Shown: positions 1 through 9,594 of the stretch, piece after piece
Layout: each line of letters starts with the position of its first letter
How positions within the stretch are numbered: the first letter of the stretch is position 1
Assembly: GCA_028277115.1 (NCBI GenBank)
Contig: JANQHG010000278.1
Coordinates: 1 to 43,434 of the forward strand
Source: Azospirillaceae bacterium
GTDB taxonomy: Bacteria > Pseudomonadota > Alphaproteobacteria > Azospirillales > Azospirillaceae
DNA: 43,434 nucleotides
Direction of reading: 5' to 3'
Notes under the pieces: model-generated
What the model was told of the DNA's origin: nothing
Databases searched by the model: none
Seen by the model: only the letters and a program-made list of their open reading frames with translations
Position numbers and translations under genes: made by a program

Positions 1-60
1 ACCCCCCGACCCCCCCCCCCGACCAGGGGGCACCCCTCTGGCGGGGGGGGGGGGGGGCGG
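1..60 (+). repeat. GC-rich dispersed repeat, copy A (partial, degenerate)
   Basis: Runs of C and G with the shared core of an accaccaggggg-type hairpin (the stretch from about 20 to 40 reads gaccagggggcacccctctgg). It resembles the core of the fuller copies at 9419-9578 and 22455-22614 and lies in the same orientation. The left side is cut by the window edge and the G-run at 42-58 is longer than in the other copies. It ends just before the stop codon of the small membrane protein at 69. Confidence 0.5.
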
Positions 61-68
61 CCGCGGTG

Positions 69-587
69 TCAGCCGCGAACCGTTGCCGAGACGGGGACCG
101 CACACAACAACCCGATCGCAATCGCCACCACCCACCGGCCGGGCTCGGTGCGCACGCCCAAATGACCGACGCTGACCTCGGCAAGCACGGTCAACACGGC
201 GACGATCGGCATCCACATCATAATCACCATCTGGCTCGCCATGCCGCCGCCATAGGGCAACGACCCGGTGATCGCGGCAAACACCGACACAGCCCCGAAC
301 AACGTCACGGCCAACACGGTCCGCGCCACCGCCAGCGGCACCCGGCGCGCCAGCCGCAAGACCGGCGCGTCGTCATCGAACACCTCGCGATGCACCGACA
401 CCGCGGCGACCAGGCCGAGAATGATCGCGGGCAGGCCGATCAGGACAGGCTTCAATATCTCCTGGACGTCACTCGGGCCGTTGATCAGCCCGAACAGCTC
501 ATACAAGCCGGCAAGCCCGACCGCGACCAACGGCGGCGCCATCAAGCACAGCATCGCCAGCGCAAACATCTGGAAAATGCGCTGCAT
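69..587 (-). CDS. Small polytopic membrane protein, function unknown
   Basis: Encodes 172 residues, nearly all hydrophobic. About five membrane segments can be seen, at roughly residues 8-32, 45-67, 88-110, 117-137 and 148-168, separated by short loops; a charged loop (HREVFDDDAP) lies between the second and third. I recognise no family motif and assign no function. The ATG at 587 is chosen over an upstream in-frame start because a strong Shine-Dalgarno stretch (GAGGTGAGG) lies about seven bases before it. It is 112 nt downstream of the cupin gene on the same strand and could be co-transcribed with it. Confidence 0.7.
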   Translation of the reverse strand: MQRIFQMFALAMLCLMAPPLVAVGLAGLYELFGLINGPSDVQEILKPVLIGLPAIILGLVAAVSVHREVFDDDAPVLRLARRVPLAVARTVLAVTLFGAVSVFAAITGSLPYGGGMASQMVIMMWMPIVAVLTVLAEVSVGHLGVRTEPGRWVVAIAIGLLCAVPVSATVRG

Positions 588-699
588 GTCGCGCCTCACC
601 TCGTCATGTCGCGGGATTGCCCGGACGGTGCGAGAACGCGGCCGACCTGTCAATCAAGACCACCGTCCCCAGGCGGGGCGTGCACCCAAGACCTGATCC

Positions 700-1056
700 C
701 TAGATCGCTGTCTTGGGCGCGGCAGTGGCGGCATCCCCGGTGTTCGGCGTCCCCCGAGGTTCGATCAGCAGAATGTGGGCCTCGCTGTCTGCGACCGGTC
801 GGTGCTGCACCCCCCTCGGGATCACCGCGAGTTCCCCGGGGTTCAACGTGACGTCGCCATGCTCGGTTTCAATCTTGATGATGCCGTCAAGAACCAAGAA
901 AAAATCGTCGGTATCCTCGTGGGAATGCCAGACAAACTCACCCTTCACCTTGACAACCATCACATCGTGTCCATTGAATCCGGAGACAATCTTCGGAGAC
1001 CAATATTCCGAGACTGCGCCAAGTTTCTCCGCAAGGTTTACAGCCTTGATCGTCAC
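700..1056 (-). CDS. Small cupin-domain protein
   Basis: A 118-residue single-domain cupin. The first cupin motif is seen as WHSHEDTDDFFLVLDG (residues 43-58), giving the metal-binding HxH, and the second as PRGVQHRPV (80-88) with the third histidine. The usual glutamate of motif 1 is replaced by Asp in the DD pair. Such short cupins bind a metal and are used as small enzymes or binding proteins; the substrate cannot be read from sequence. The start is a GTG at 1056 preceded by CAGGGGGGTGG; an in-frame extension upstream is low-complexity and lacks cupin similarity. An 8-bp hairpin at 1109-1132 lies just upstream. Confidence 0.8.
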   Translation of the reverse strand: MTIKAVNLAEKLGAVSEYWSPKIVSGFNGHDVMVVKVKGEFVWHSHEDTDDFFLVLDGIIKIETEHGDVTLNPGELAVIPRGVQHRPVADSEAHILLIEPRGTPNTGDAATAAPKTAI

Positions 1057-1108
1057 TGCCACCCCCCTGAGAGCTGTCTTTAGGACTCTGGCGGGTCTGC
1101 CCGTCGAT

Positions 1109-1132
1109 GCCGCCATTCTTGACGATGGCGGC
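1109..1132. promoter_or_regulatory. Perfect 8-bp inverted repeat upstream of the cupin gene
   Basis: gccgccat and atggcggc form a perfect stem with an 8-nt spacer, 53 nt upstream of the cupin start. It could be an operator or a leader hairpin. No T-run follows on either strand, so a terminator is less likely. The 255-nt gap between the cupin start and the GGDEF-EAL stop holds no other recognisable element. Confidence 0.3.
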
Positions 1133-1311
1133 AAAGCAACCGGTCCCAATCGTGCCTGGTTAAGATGAGACGCAAAACGCCGTCGAGCCGAACCCGCTCG
1201 CCCGACGGCACCCGCTCGTCGTGCGCCCGCCAATGGCGAAAGCATGGCCCCCCTTGCACCCGGTCTCAAGCACAAAGGGGTGTGGCCCGCCACCGCGGAC
1301 GGCGACCGCGC

Positions 1312-4300
1312 TTAGGCGGTGCGGGCCAGACCGAGGTCGCCCGGGGCGACCTGGGCAGCGCTTGGGGGTCGCTTTTGCCGAGCCAACTCGTCGTCGTGCG
1401 CCCGCATCATCCACCGGGTGGTCTCCGCGGCCGTGAGCGGGCGGCCGAAGTAATAACCCTGGCCGATGCCGCAGCGCTCCCGGACCAGGAAATCCCGTTG
1501 GTGGAGCGTTTCGACGCCTTCTGCGACCACCGTGAATTCCATGCTGCGGCCAAGAGCGATCACGGCGCGCACGATCGCCGACGCCTGGAGGTCGTGGGGA
1601 ACCCCGCCCAGGAACACCTGGTCGATCTTGAGCTTGCTGACCGGCAGGGTGCGCAGATAGGCGAGCGAGGAAAAGCCGGTGCCAAAGTCGTCGATCGCGA
1701 TCGAAACCCCATGGTTGCGCAAGGTTTCCAAGACCCGGGTGGCAACGCCAAGGCGCGACATCAAGGTGGTCTCGGTGATCTCGACCTCAAGATCGGCCGG
1801 GGTCAGGCCCGCCGCGGCGAGCTGGGTCAAAATCCGGTCGGCCAGTTCGGTCTGCTGTTCGACCTGGGCGCTTGAGACGTTGATCGCCAAGCGTCCGAAC
1901 GACAGTCCGGCATTGCGCCACCGACGCGCCTGGGCGCAGGCGGTCTCCAGCACCCAGTCGCCCAGCGACATGATCAGCCCGGACTCCTCGGCGATCGGGA
2001 TGAACCGATTGGGCGGGATCAGGCCGTGCGTCGGGTGGTGCCACCGGACCAGCGCCTCGAGACCTTCGAGCCGGTGGGTGGCGAGGTCGAACTGCGGTTG
2101 ATAGTGGAGCTCCAGCTGGTTGGTCCGGATCGCCTCGCGCAGTTCGCCGACCACCATCACCCGCTCGAGCGCGTGATCGGTCATCTCGCTGCGATAGGCG
2201 CAGACCGTGTTGCGGCCGTGCTCCTTTGCGCAATACATCGCGGCGTCGGCGTTGCGCATCAGCGTCGCGCCGTCGGTCCCGTCCTCGGGGAACAGGCTGA
2301 TCCCGACACTGAGCCGGACATGGAACCTCATACCACCGATCACGTGCGGCTGCTGCGCCTCGGCAACCAGCTTGCGCGCCACCGTCGCGGCGGCATCGGC
2401 GGTGGAAACCGAGGGCAGGATCACCGTGAACTCGTCGCCGCCGGTCCGGGCGAGGGTGTCCTCGGCGCGCAATCCCGAGCGCAGGCGCGCACCCACCGAA
2501 ACCAACACCTGGTCGCCGACGCCATGGCCGAGACTGTCGTTGATCTGTTTGAATTGATCCAAATCGATGAACAACAGCGCGATCCGAATCTGGTTGCGGG
2601 TCGCAGTGCGAATAGCCTGTTCAAGCCGATCCATAAACAGCGCGCGATTGGGCAACCCAGTCAATAGATCGTGATGCGCCAGGAAGTTCATTCGTCTTTC
2701 TTGTTCCTCCAGCGCAACAACCGCTCGATGATGTTCGGTCACGTTTCGCGACACCTGAACGATGCCGGTGATCGTGCCGTCGGATTGTCTGACCGGGCTG
2801 ACGACCGTCTCGAAGATCAAGGCGGCGCCGGCGACCTCTTGGTTGACCAGCTCGCGCAAGGTTTGTCCGGTCGCGATCACCTGTTCGAGCGGGCAGCTGC
2901 GTCCCTGGTCGCCACACGGGGCGGGGGTTTGGTAGAGCAACTGGTGGCAGGGCGGCGGTGGGCCGCCGGCCTGCGGCGGGAGGTCGAGCCGATACCGATT
3001 CTGGGCCGCCTGGTTCATCAGCCGGACCCGGAAATCGGCGCCTATCACGATGATCATATCGTCGACCGCGTCGATGATCGACTTCAGGAAGGCGTGCTGG
3101 GCTTCGAGGGCGCCTTGCGCCTGCTTTCGCTGGACGATTTCGCCCGTCAGCGCCGCGGTCCGTTCACGCACCAGCCGATCGAGCGACGCGTTCAGGTCGC
3201 GCAAACGGTCTTCGGCCTGCCGGCGCTTGGTGGTGTCGGCGATCATGCAGACCAGGCTTTGGGCCCCACCGTCGCCCAGATCAATCGCGGTGACGGTCAC
3301 CGCGCACCACAGCGTGTCGCCACGGGCGGTTTCGAACCGGCACTCGATCCGGTCGTGGTCGCAAACGCGCCCGCGGACCCGTGCCAGGAGATCCGCCAGC
3401 TTCGGCCGGTCGTCGGGCGCGACCAAGTCGTCGAGCTGGGTGCCCTCGAGTGCCGATGCCGCAAGACCGAACATTTGATGCGAAAATGGATTGGAGGTGA
3501 GAACACAGTCGGCCGGGTCGAGCTGAAGGATGCCGACCCCGGCGTCGCGCACGATCGCCGAGTAGCGGGCATGGCTGGCCGTCACCGCGAGCTCGGCAGA
3601 TCGGCGCGCGCGTTCCAACCGACCGACAAACGCCAAGGCGCCGCACAGGATCGAAACGAACAGGCCACAGAAGATCAAGATCAACCGCGTTTTGCGGTGC
3701 CAGTCGACCAACAGCCGATCCGACGACACGGCAACCGCCAGTTGAAGCGGGAAATCCGCCAGTTGATACTTGCTGATCACCCACTGCCCGTCGCGTTCGC
3801 TCGCAAGCCCTTGGTTCAGATCGAGGATCGCCCGGAGCGGGTCCGCCGCGACCTCGCCGGCCGGCGGCCCCGAGCCGGCATCGGCGTCGTCGGCCGCTGA
3901 GGGCCGCCAATCGTGCAGCAGCCGTCCGAAGCGGTCGGCGAGCACGATCCGGTTCGGGATCAAGCGGCGATAAAGATCGTGGAACACGTCGATCCCGGCG
4001 GGGTCGGTGGAAGCTGCGACCACGCCGCCGAACCGCCCATCGTCGGTCCAGGCGGCCCGGCCGAGCCGAAGTCGTTCGGGCCGGCGGTCGGTGCTGCCGG
4101 GAGCGCCGATTTGGCCGATCGTCACATCGATCCACCGGTCGCGGTGGGCCGTGAACCAGTCGGCCGAGCCGATCGCGGCGGGCAGTCCGCGCCCCTGACC
4201 GGCGAGCCGCGCGCCGGCGTGATCGTAGACGGCAAGCGCCGCTTCGAACGGCAACGCGCGGGCGCTCGCCGTCAGCTGGTCCCCGAGCACGTCTTCGGTC

Positions 4301-4599
4301 CCATCGGCGGCGGCCCGCTCGACCGCGAGCGCCCGGGCCAGCGGCACCAGGACGAGATCGAGCGTGACCAGACGCTGATTGATCTGCTGGCCGATCAGGT
4401 AGGCGTAGTCTTCCGCACTCCGTTGACCGAACTCCAGACGCTCGCGCCGATCCCTGGGCAGTTCGACGGCCAAGTAGGCCAGCAGGGCCAGCACGGAGCC
4501 GAGGGCGATCAGGCCGTACGTCATCAGAAGCCGCGACGGCTGGCCGACACGCATGTCCGATGTTGTCACGACGGTGGGTGTTGTCACGACGGTGGGCAT
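1312..4599 (-). CDS. Membrane-anchored PAS-PAS-GGDEF-EAL cyclic-di-GMP enzyme
   Basis: A 1095-residue protein predicted to make and/or break cyclic-di-GMP. In order: a membrane helix (about 27-46), a 250-residue extracytoplasmic sensor, a second helix (about 305-325), PAS 1 (about 345-460), a short coiled coil, PAS 2 (about 502-620), GGDEF (about 640-800) and EAL (about 815-1065). The GGDEF active site is intact at 720-724 and a typical inhibitory I-site (RAED) lies five residues before it. The EAL domain keeps EAL at 848-850, the NVSS asparagine and [10 protein letters not shown], so both activities look possible. The ATG at 4599 follows GGGAAGA; the first residues come from an 18-bp tandem duplication. 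It lies 97 nt downstream of a TRAP-type binding protein on the same strand, which may feed it a periplasmic signal. Confidence 0.93.
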   Translation of the reverse strand: MPTVVTTPTVVTTSDMRVGQPSRLLMTYGLIALGSVLALLAYLAVELPRDRRERLEFGQRSAEDYAYLIGQQINQRLVTLDLVLVPLARALAVERAAADGTEDVLGDQLTASARALPFEAALAVYDHAGARLAGQGRGLPAAIGSADWFTAHRDRWIDVTIGQIGAPGSTDRRPERLRLGRAAWTDDGRFGGVVAASTDPAGIDVFHDLYRRLIPNRIVLADRFGRLLHDWRPSAADDADAGSGPPAGEVAADPLRAILDLNQGLASERDGQWVISKYQLADFPLQLAVAVSSDRLLVDWHRKTRLILIFCGLFVSILCGALAFVGRLERARRSAELAVTASHARYSAIVRDAGVGILQLDPADCVLTSNPFSHQMFGLAASALEGTQLDDLVAPDDRPKLADLLARVRGRVCDHDRIECRFETARGDTLWCAVTVTAIDLGDGGAQSLVCMIADTTKRRQAEDRLRDLNASLDRLVRERTAALTGEIVQRKQAQGALEAQHAFLKSIIDAVDDMIIVIGADFRVRLMNQAAQNRYRLDLPPQAGGPPPPCHQLLYQTPAPCGDQGRSCPLEQVIATGQTLRELVNQEVAGAALIFETVVSPVRQSDGTITGIVQVSRNVTEHHRAVVALEEQERRMNFLAHHDLLTGLPNRALFMDRLEQAIRTATRNQIRIALLFIDLDQFKQINDSLGHGVGDQVLVSVGARLRSGLRAEDTLARTGGDEFTVILPSVSTADAAATVARKLVAEAQQPHVIGGMRFHVRLSVGISLFPEDGTDGATLMRNADAAMYCAKEHGRNTVCAYRSEMTDHALERVMVVGELREAIRTNQLELHYQPQFDLATHRLEGLEALVRWHHPTHGLIPPNRFIPIAEESGLIMSLGDWVLETACAQARRWRNAGLSFGRLAINVSSAQVEQQTELADRILTQLAAAGLTPADLEVEITETTLMSRLGVATRVLETLRNHGVSIAIDDFGTGFSSLAYLRTLPVSKLKIDQVFLGGVPHDLQASAIVRAVIALGRSMEFTVVAEGVETLHQRDFLVRERCGIGQGYYFGRPLTAAETTRWMMRAHDDELARQKRPPSAAQVAPGDLGLARTA
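4561..4596. repeat. Perfect 18-bp tandem duplication in the start of the GGDEF-EAL gene
   Basis: Two identical 18-bp units (4561-4578 and 4579-4596) encode a doubled TVVTT motif right after the start codon. A second, different duplication (ccgttcgtgccggg at 4612-4625 and 4632-4645) lies in the untranslated leader. The 18-bp unit keeps the reading frame. Confidence 0.85.
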
Positions 4600-4696
4600 T
4601 GTTTTGTCTTCCCGTTCGTGCCGGGTGTCTGCCGTTCGTGCCGGGGTGCACGGAAACGCCGCAACGGAACCATCGGTGACGCAGTGTCTGCCGGTC

Positions 4697-5797
4697 TCAG
4701 GGAGACCGGTCAAGGTCCTCGATCTGTGTCCAGGAGAGGCCGACGATCCCGGGGTCGATGCCGAGGCGCGCGGCCAGAGAACTTTGGTTCGCGGCCATTG
4801 CTTGGCGAACCCTGACCTGTGCCGCCGGGTCGACGGGGCTGACGGTCATGCCGTTTGCGACCATCCGGTCGCGCGCGGCGGCCTGGGCCTTGCGCGCCGC
4901 GTCGCGGGCACTCGGCACGATCCGGTCCCAGACCTCCGTGATCGCCGTGCGCACCGGCGGCGGCAACCGGCGCCAGAACCGCCGGGCGATGATCGGGATG
5001 TACTGCGGGAAATACTGACGATCTTCGAGGCCGAAGCGCAAACCGTGGCGCCACAGGCGGGCGCTGGCGATCGTGGCATGCGTGGTCAACAGGCCGTCGA
5101 TCGCCCGGCGATCAAGGAAGGCCGGAACATCGGGCCAAGCGATCACCACCGGCTCGGCGCCGAGCGCTTCGAGCCGCGCCGCATTGGCACGCCCGCCGGG
5201 AATTCGGATGCGCAGCCCTTCGAGGTCGGCGATCTGACGCAACGGCCGATCGACGGAATAGATGTGGGCAAAGCCGAGATCTATCCAGCGGCCGACCACC
5301 ACCAGATCGAGCGTGTCCTCGATCCTTCGGACGATCCGGGCGCCAACCCGGCCTTCGCGCAGACGATAGTGAGCGTCGGCGCCAAGACCATAGAACATCG
5401 GCAGCATCAAGACGCCGACGTCCGGGACGTGGCGATCAAACTGCCAGGTTCCGGGCACCGCCATCTCGGCCAGACCGCGCTCAAGCGCGTTGATAACGTC
5501 GCGGTCTCGGAACAGCCGGGCGTCGTAACTGTGCTCGACCTCGAGCGACTGCCCGAGTCGCGCTTGAAGACGTTTCGCGAATTGCTGCACAACTCGTGTT
5601 TGCACATGATCTGCCGTGTTCTCGGTAGAGATGCGCAACACCGGCACGCCGCCAAGCGGATTCGATTGGGCCAGGGCCCGGGAAAAGTCGCCGATCGCCC
5701 AGTATAGACAAACCCCCAAGATGAGGGGGATCGACGGGTATCGGGCGACCGGCCGGCGGTGCCGAGCGCGCGCAATTACTGGGGTCATGGCCTTCAC
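4697..5797 (-). CDS. TRAP-type (DctP family) periplasmic substrate-binding protein, orphan
   Basis: Encodes 366 residues. An N-terminal hydrophobic stretch (about residues 22-40) ending ALAQS looks like a signal peptide. The mature part reads as a DctP-family solute receptor: an opening strand [14 protein letters not shown], the region [13 protein letters not shown], and [19 protein letters not shown] carrying the arginine that usually binds a carboxylate ligand. No DctQ or DctM permease gene is present on either side, so transport is not supported by context. The next gene, 97 nt downstream, is a membrane GGDEF-EAL protein, suggesting a sensory role (inference). A GTG at 5797 and an ATG at 5788 are both possible starts; the GTG has the better-spaced GAGGGTGG. 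Confidence 0.85.
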   Translation of the reverse strand: MKAMTPVIARARHRRPVARYPSIPLILGVCLYWAIGDFSRALAQSNPLGGVPVLRISTENTADHVQTRVVQQFAKRLQARLGQSLEVEHSYDARLFRDRDVINALERGLAEMAVPGTWQFDRHVPDVGVLMLPMFYGLGADAHYRLREGRVGARIVRRIEDTLDLVVVGRWIDLGFAHIYSVDRPLRQIADLEGLRIRIPGGRANAARLEALGAEPVVIAWPDVPAFLDRRAIDGLLTTHATIASARLWRHGLRFGLEDRQYFPQYIPIIARRFWRRLPPPVRTAITEVWDRIVPSARDAARKAQAAARDRMVANGMTVSPVDPAAQVRVRQAMAANQSSLAARLGIDPGIVGLSWTQIEDLDRSP

Positions 5798-6082
5798 CCA
5801 CCCTCAGGTCCTCGGCCGCGAGAGGACGACCGTCTAAATCTCCAGACTTTTTCAAACACCTTGACATCCCGTTAACGGCCGATGGTCGGCCGTCCGGGAT
5901 GGTGCCGCGCCGCCAAGGTTGGCTCAATCAAAAGTGGTAGAGATCGAAGGGGGTGACAGCGGCCGAGCATGTCGACGACGCGAAAACGCCTGGGTTAGCT
6001 TACGAATCGGACGGAAGCTCCGACGATTACCCGCGGAGGTAGATTCTGTTTCCTCGCGATTTCGTGACCAAAGCGGTCGGAC

Positions 6083-6787
6083 CTACAACCCGAGATACGC
6101 CTGTTTCACCCGCTCATGCGCCAACAGCTCGCTGCCGGTGCCGTCGAGCACCGTGCGCCCGGTTTCGAGCACGTACGCGCGGTCCGCGATCGCCAGCGCC
6201 TTGAACGCGTTCTGCTCGACCAGGAAGATCGTCGTGCCGGCGGCGCACAGGCGCCGGATCGTCTCGAAGGTCTCATCGACCAGGTTGGGTGCGAGGCCCA
6301 TGCTCGGCTCGTCGAGCAGCAACAGCCGCGGCCGCGCCATCAGCGCGCGCGCGATCGCGACCATCTGTTGCTGGCCGCCCGACAGCGTGCCCGCGGGCTG
6401 GTGGCGCCGTTCGGCGAGCGCCGGGAACAGCTCGTACTGTTCGGCCAGGGTTTCGCGCAGCTCGGCGGCGGGGCGGGTGTGGGCGCCGAGACGCAGGTTT
6501 TCCTCGACCGTCATCGGGCCGAACAGCTTGCGGCCCTCGGGCACCTGGGAGATGCCGAGCCGGACCCGGCGCGCCGGGGTGGTGCGGGTGATCTCGGCGC
6601 CGTCGAATTGGATCGTGCCGGCGCTTGCCGGCATGACGCCCGAGAGCGTGCGCATCAGCGTGGTCTTGCCGGCGCCGTTGGCGCCGACCAAAGCGACCAG
6701 CTCGCCCGCGCCGACCGCGAAATCGGCCTGGTACAAGGCCTGGATGCGGCCGTAATGGCTGGCAAGGCCCGAGACGGTCAACAGCAT
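6083..6787 (-). CDS. livF: Branched-chain amino acid ABC transporter ATPase LivF
   Basis: A 234-residue ABC ATPase of the LivF type, the second ATPase of a branched-chain amino acid (or related amide/urea) importer. Walker A is GANGAGKTT, the signature is LSGGQQQMVAIARAL and Walker B is LLLLDEPSMGLAP, followed by the switch histidine-region VEQNA, typical of LivF. Only the length and motif spacing of the family are matched; substrate cannot be read. The ATG at 6787 starts 4 nt after the livG stop. It is the last gene of livK-livH-livM-livG-livF, all minus strand. No clear terminator was seen in the 285 nt that follow. Confidence 0.93.
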   Translation of the reverse strand: MLLTVSGLASHYGRIQALYQADFAVGAGELVALVGANGAGKTTLMRTLSGVMPASAGTIQFDGAEITRTTPARRVRLGISQVPEGRKLFGPMTVEENLRLGAHTRPAAELRETLAEQYELFPALAERRHQPAGTLSGGQQQMVAIARALMARPRLLLLDEPSMGLAPNLVDETFETIRRLCAAGTTIFLVEQNAFKALAIADRAYVLETGRTVLDGTGSELLAHERVKQAYLGL

Positions 6788-6791
6788 GGGC

Positions 6792-7562
6792 TTAGCGATT
6801 CCTGCCTTCGGCACCCAGGTAGGCCGCCACCACCTCAGGATTGTGGCGGATCTCGTCCCAGCGCCCCGCCGCCAGCCGACGGCCGCGGTTCAGCACCAGG
6901 ATGCGGTCGCTGACCCCGCGGACCAGGCGCATGTCGTGCTCGACCAGCAAGACCGTGATGCCGCGCGCCGCGATCTCCTGGATCAGGGTGTCGATCGCAT
7001 CGGTCTCGGCCGGGTTGAGCCCGGCCGCCGGCTCGTCGAGCATCAAGAGCTTGGGCTCGGCCGCCAGCGCGCGCGCGATCTCAAGCCTTTTTAGGGCGCC
7101 GTAGGGCAGGGCGTCCGCCGGGCGGTCGCCGAGCCCGGCGAGACCGACCTGGTCGAGCAGCGCGAGCGCGCGGTCGCGGCAGCGCCGCTCGCTCGCGAAA
7201 TGGCCGGGCAGGCGCAGCAGGATCGGCAACAAACGGCGGTCGCAGGCGAGGTGACCGCCGACCATCACGTTTTCCAGAACCGTCATGTTGAAGAACACCT
7301 GGACGTTCTGGAACGTGCGCGCGATCCCGGAGCGCACCACCCGATGCGCCGGCCGGCCGGTGATCTCGCCGCCGTCGAAGCACACGCGGCCGGCGTCGGG
7401 GTGGAGCAGGCCCGAGACCAGGTTGAACAAGGTGGTCTTGCCGGCGCCGTTCGGGCCGATGATCGATTGGATCGTGCCGGGCTCGACCACGAACGACAGC
7501 TGGTCGATCGCGGCGAACGGGCCGAACCGTTTGACCAGGCCCTCGACCTCGAGCCGGCTCAT
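6792..7562 (-). CDS. livG: Branched-chain amino acid ABC transporter ATPase LivG
   Basis: A 256-residue ABC ATPase with Walker A GPNGAGKTTLFN, the LivG-type FQNVQVFFNMTVLENV stretch, a divergent signature segment ALPYGALKRLEIARAL and Walker B LLMLDEPAAGLNP, then VEHDM. The signature lacks the usual LSGGQ and reads LPYGALKR, which is normal for LivG proteins. Its ATG (7562-7560) overlaps the livM stop by ATGA, indicating translational coupling. Pairs with LivF on the cytoplasmic face of the LivHM permease. Confidence 0.94.
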   Translation of the reverse strand: MSRLEVEGLVKRFGPFAAIDQLSFVVEPGTIQSIIGPNGAGKTTLFNLVSGLLHPDAGRVCFDGGEITGRPAHRVVRSGIARTFQNVQVFFNMTVLENVMVGGHLACDRRLLPILLRLPGHFASERRCRDRALALLDQVGLAGLGDRPADALPYGALKRLEIARALAAEPKLLMLDEPAAGLNPAETDAIDTLIQEIAARGITVLLVEHDMRLVRGVSDRILVLNRGRRLAAGRWDEIRHNPEVVAAYLGAEGRNR

Positions 7563-8500
7563 CGCCCAAACCCGACCGATTGGACCAAGCGGACCAGACC
7601 GGGCACCAACCCCCGCGGCAGCACGATCATCATGCCCATCAACACCGCCCCGAACACGATCGATTCATAGTCATGGAACACCGTCAGCACCTGCGGCGCG
7701 ATCGTCAGCAGGGCCGCGCCGACCACCGCGCCGAACACCGAGGCCATGCCGCCCAAAACCACCATGGTCACGAGCTCGATCGAGTGGTGGAACGCGCCCT
7801 CGGTCGGGGTGATGAAGCCGCTGAAATGGGCGTACAGGCTGCCGCACACGGCGGCCAGCACGGCGGACGCGACGAACAACAGGTTCTTGTGGCTGGCGGT
7901 GTTGACCCCGAGCGTTTCGGCCGCGACCTCGGAGCCGTGCAGCGCCCTCAGCGCCCGGCCGATCGGCGAGCCGATCAGGTTGAGCGACAGCCACACCGTG
8001 ACGAACATAAGGCCGGCGGTGATTGCGTACCACTCGAGACTCTCGAACGGCATCCAGCCGAGCACGCTGAACGGCGGCACGATCGTGCCATCGGGCCCGC
8101 CGGTCAGCTCGACCTCGCGGTTGAGCGCGATCGAGATGATCACGCCCAGCCCGAGCGTGCCCATCGCCAAATAGTGGCCCTTCAACTGCAGGATCGGCCG
8201 CGCCACCACATGGGCCAACACCGCAACCCCGAGCGCGCCCGCCGCCAGCGCGCCGAGCGGCGGCCAGTCATAACTCAAGGTCAAGATCGCCGAGGCGTAG
8301 CCGCCGAGCGCGAAAAATCCGGCATGCCCAAGCGAGATCTGCCCGGCGTAGCCGATCAACAGATTGAGCCCGACGCACACCGTGGCGTTGAGGCAGACCA
8401 GGATCGCGATCTCGAAGTGATAGGGATTGTCGAGCACGAACGGCAGCGCCGCCAGGATCACCGCCAACAGACCAAGGCCGGCCGACTGTCCCGCGCTCAC
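7559..8500 (-). CDS. livM: Branched-chain amino acid ABC permease LivM
   Basis: A 313-residue permease with about nine membrane segments. Characteristic LivM stretches include NLLIGYAGQISLGHAGFFA near residue 50 and GRALRALHGSEVAAETLGVN in the middle. The start is a GTG at 8500 overlapping the livH stop by GTGA; reading further upstream would only repeat the livH region in another frame, so that extension is rejected. Acts with LivH as the membrane channel of the importer. Confidence 0.92.
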   Translation of the reverse strand: MSAGQSAGLGLLAVILAALPFVLDNPYHFEIAILVCLNATVCVGLNLLIGYAGQISLGHAGFFALGGYASAILTLSYDWPPLGALAAGALGVAVLAHVVARPILQLKGHYLAMGTLGLGVIISIALNREVELTGGPDGTIVPPFSVLGWMPFESLEWYAITAGLMFVTVWLSLNLIGSPIGRALRALHGSEVAAETLGVNTASHKNLLFVASAVLAAVCGSLYAHFSGFITPTEGAFHHSIELVTMVVLGGMASVFGAVVGAALLTIAPQVLTVFHDYESIVFGAVLMGMMIVLPRGLVPGLVRLVQSVGFGR

Positions 8501-9372
8501 AGGCTGATCCCGTCGCGCCGGCCGAACAGCCCGGACGGCCGGGTCACCAACACCAACAGAATGATCACGAACGCCACCGCATCCTTGTACGCCGAGGACA
8601 GATAGCCGGCGGTCAACGCCTCGGCGATCCCGACCACCAGACCGCCGGCGATCGCACCCATCGGGCTGCCGAGCCCGCCGACCATCGCCGCCGAAAACCC
8701 CTTCAAGCCCAGCATCACCCCGACCCCGGCATAGGTCATTCCGATCGGGGTGATCAAGATGCCGGCGATCGCGCCGAGCCCGCCGGCCAGCGCGAACGCC
8801 AAGGTCAAGACCCGCCGGGTGTCGATCCCGACCAGCAGCGCCGCGGTCGGGTCGTACGAGGTCGCAAGCATCGCCTGGCCGGTCCGGGTCGCCTTGAAGA
8901 ACCAGAACAGGGCCGCGACGATCGCCATGGTGGCGCAGATCACCAGCACCGCCTGGGGCAGGATGGTCGCGCCCAGAACCTCGATCGGCATGCCGCCGCC
9001 GATCCCGGGCAGGGTGTGGAAGTTGCGGTCCCACACCAGCTGGGCGGTGCCGCGCAACAGGATCGACGCGCCGATCGTGATGATGATCAAGGTGACCACC
9101 GATGCGCCGCGCGCAGGCGCGATCGCGACCCGCTCGAGCCCGATCCCGACCAGGACCGCCAGGAGCACGGCGAGCGGCAGGGCTGCGACCATCGGCAGGC
9201 CGTCGGCGACCAGGAACACCGCAGCCATGCCGCCGATCATCACGAACTCGCCCTGGGCGAAGTTGATCACCTTGCTCGCGTTGTAGATGATCGAAAAGCC
9301 GAGGCCGACCAGCGCGTAGATCGCGCCGATGGTTACTCCAGAGATCAGGTATTGCAAGAGCGCGGCGGTCAC
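8497..9372 (-). CDS. livH: Branched-chain amino acid ABC permease LivH
   Basis: A 291-residue permease with about eight hydrophobic segments and the LivH hallmark GFSIIYNASKVINFAQGEF near residue 30. The GTG at 9372 is preceded by GGGAGGACC at a good distance. Upstream, a copy of the GC-rich repeat separates it from livK, so repeat-encoded structure may modulate transcription from livK into livH. Confidence 0.94.
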   Translation of the reverse strand: MTAALLQYLISGVTIGAIYALVGLGFSIIYNASKVINFAQGEFVMIGGMAAVFLVADGLPMVAALPLAVLLAVLVGIGLERVAIAPARGASVVTLIIITIGASILLRGTAQLVWDRNFHTLPGIGGGMPIEVLGATILPQAVLVICATMAIVAALFWFFKATRTGQAMLATSYDPTAALLVGIDTRRVLTLAFALAGGLGAIAGILITPIGMTYAGVGVMLGLKGFSAAMVGGLGSPMGAIAGGLVVGIAEALTAGYLSSAYKDAVAFVIILLVLVTRPSGLFGRRDGISL

Positions 9373-9418
9373 GCCGGCGGTCCTCCCAAGACTGCAGAAA
9401 TCGACGCCGGTTGCGAGG

Positions 9419-9578
9419 GTTTGGCGGCTGGCGCCCCCAGGTCAGGGGGGTTCACCCCCCGACACCCCCCGACCAGGGGGTGCCCCCTGGACCCCATCAA
9501 AAAGTGGGGGTCAAGGGGGGGAAACCCCCTTGCGGGGGTCGAGGGGGCAGCGCCCCCCGAACGGCCGCAAGGCCGCAT
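9419..9578 (+). repeat. GC-rich dispersed repeat, copy B, between livK and livH
   Basis: About 160 bp of alternating G and C blocks that can fold into several hairpins, including ccaggggg-tg-ccccctgg. It aligns almost base for base with copy D at 22455-22614 from ggctggcgccccc to ggccgcat; the main difference is a variable spacer (catcaaaaag here, cgctcattgg in D). It fills most of the 222-nt livK-livH gap and does not encode a plausible protein. Confidence 0.9.
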
Positions 9579-9594
9579 GGTGCCGATCGGGGCC

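Noticed and set aside
2671-3900. Long plus-strand frames opposite the GGDEF-EAL gene and similar frames opposite most genes
   Set aside because: They are rich in Arg, His, Gly and Asp with no domain features, as expected from the antisense of very GC-rich coding sequence.
8501-9034. N-terminal extension of the LivM reading frame across livH
   Set aside because: The extension is the shadow of livH, is arginine-rich and lacks membrane segments; the GTG at 8500 overlapping the livH stop is the proper start.
9419-9578. Proline- and glycine-rich peptides readable across the dispersed repeats
   Set aside because: The same sequence is read in different frames in different copies with no conserved start, so it is not coding.
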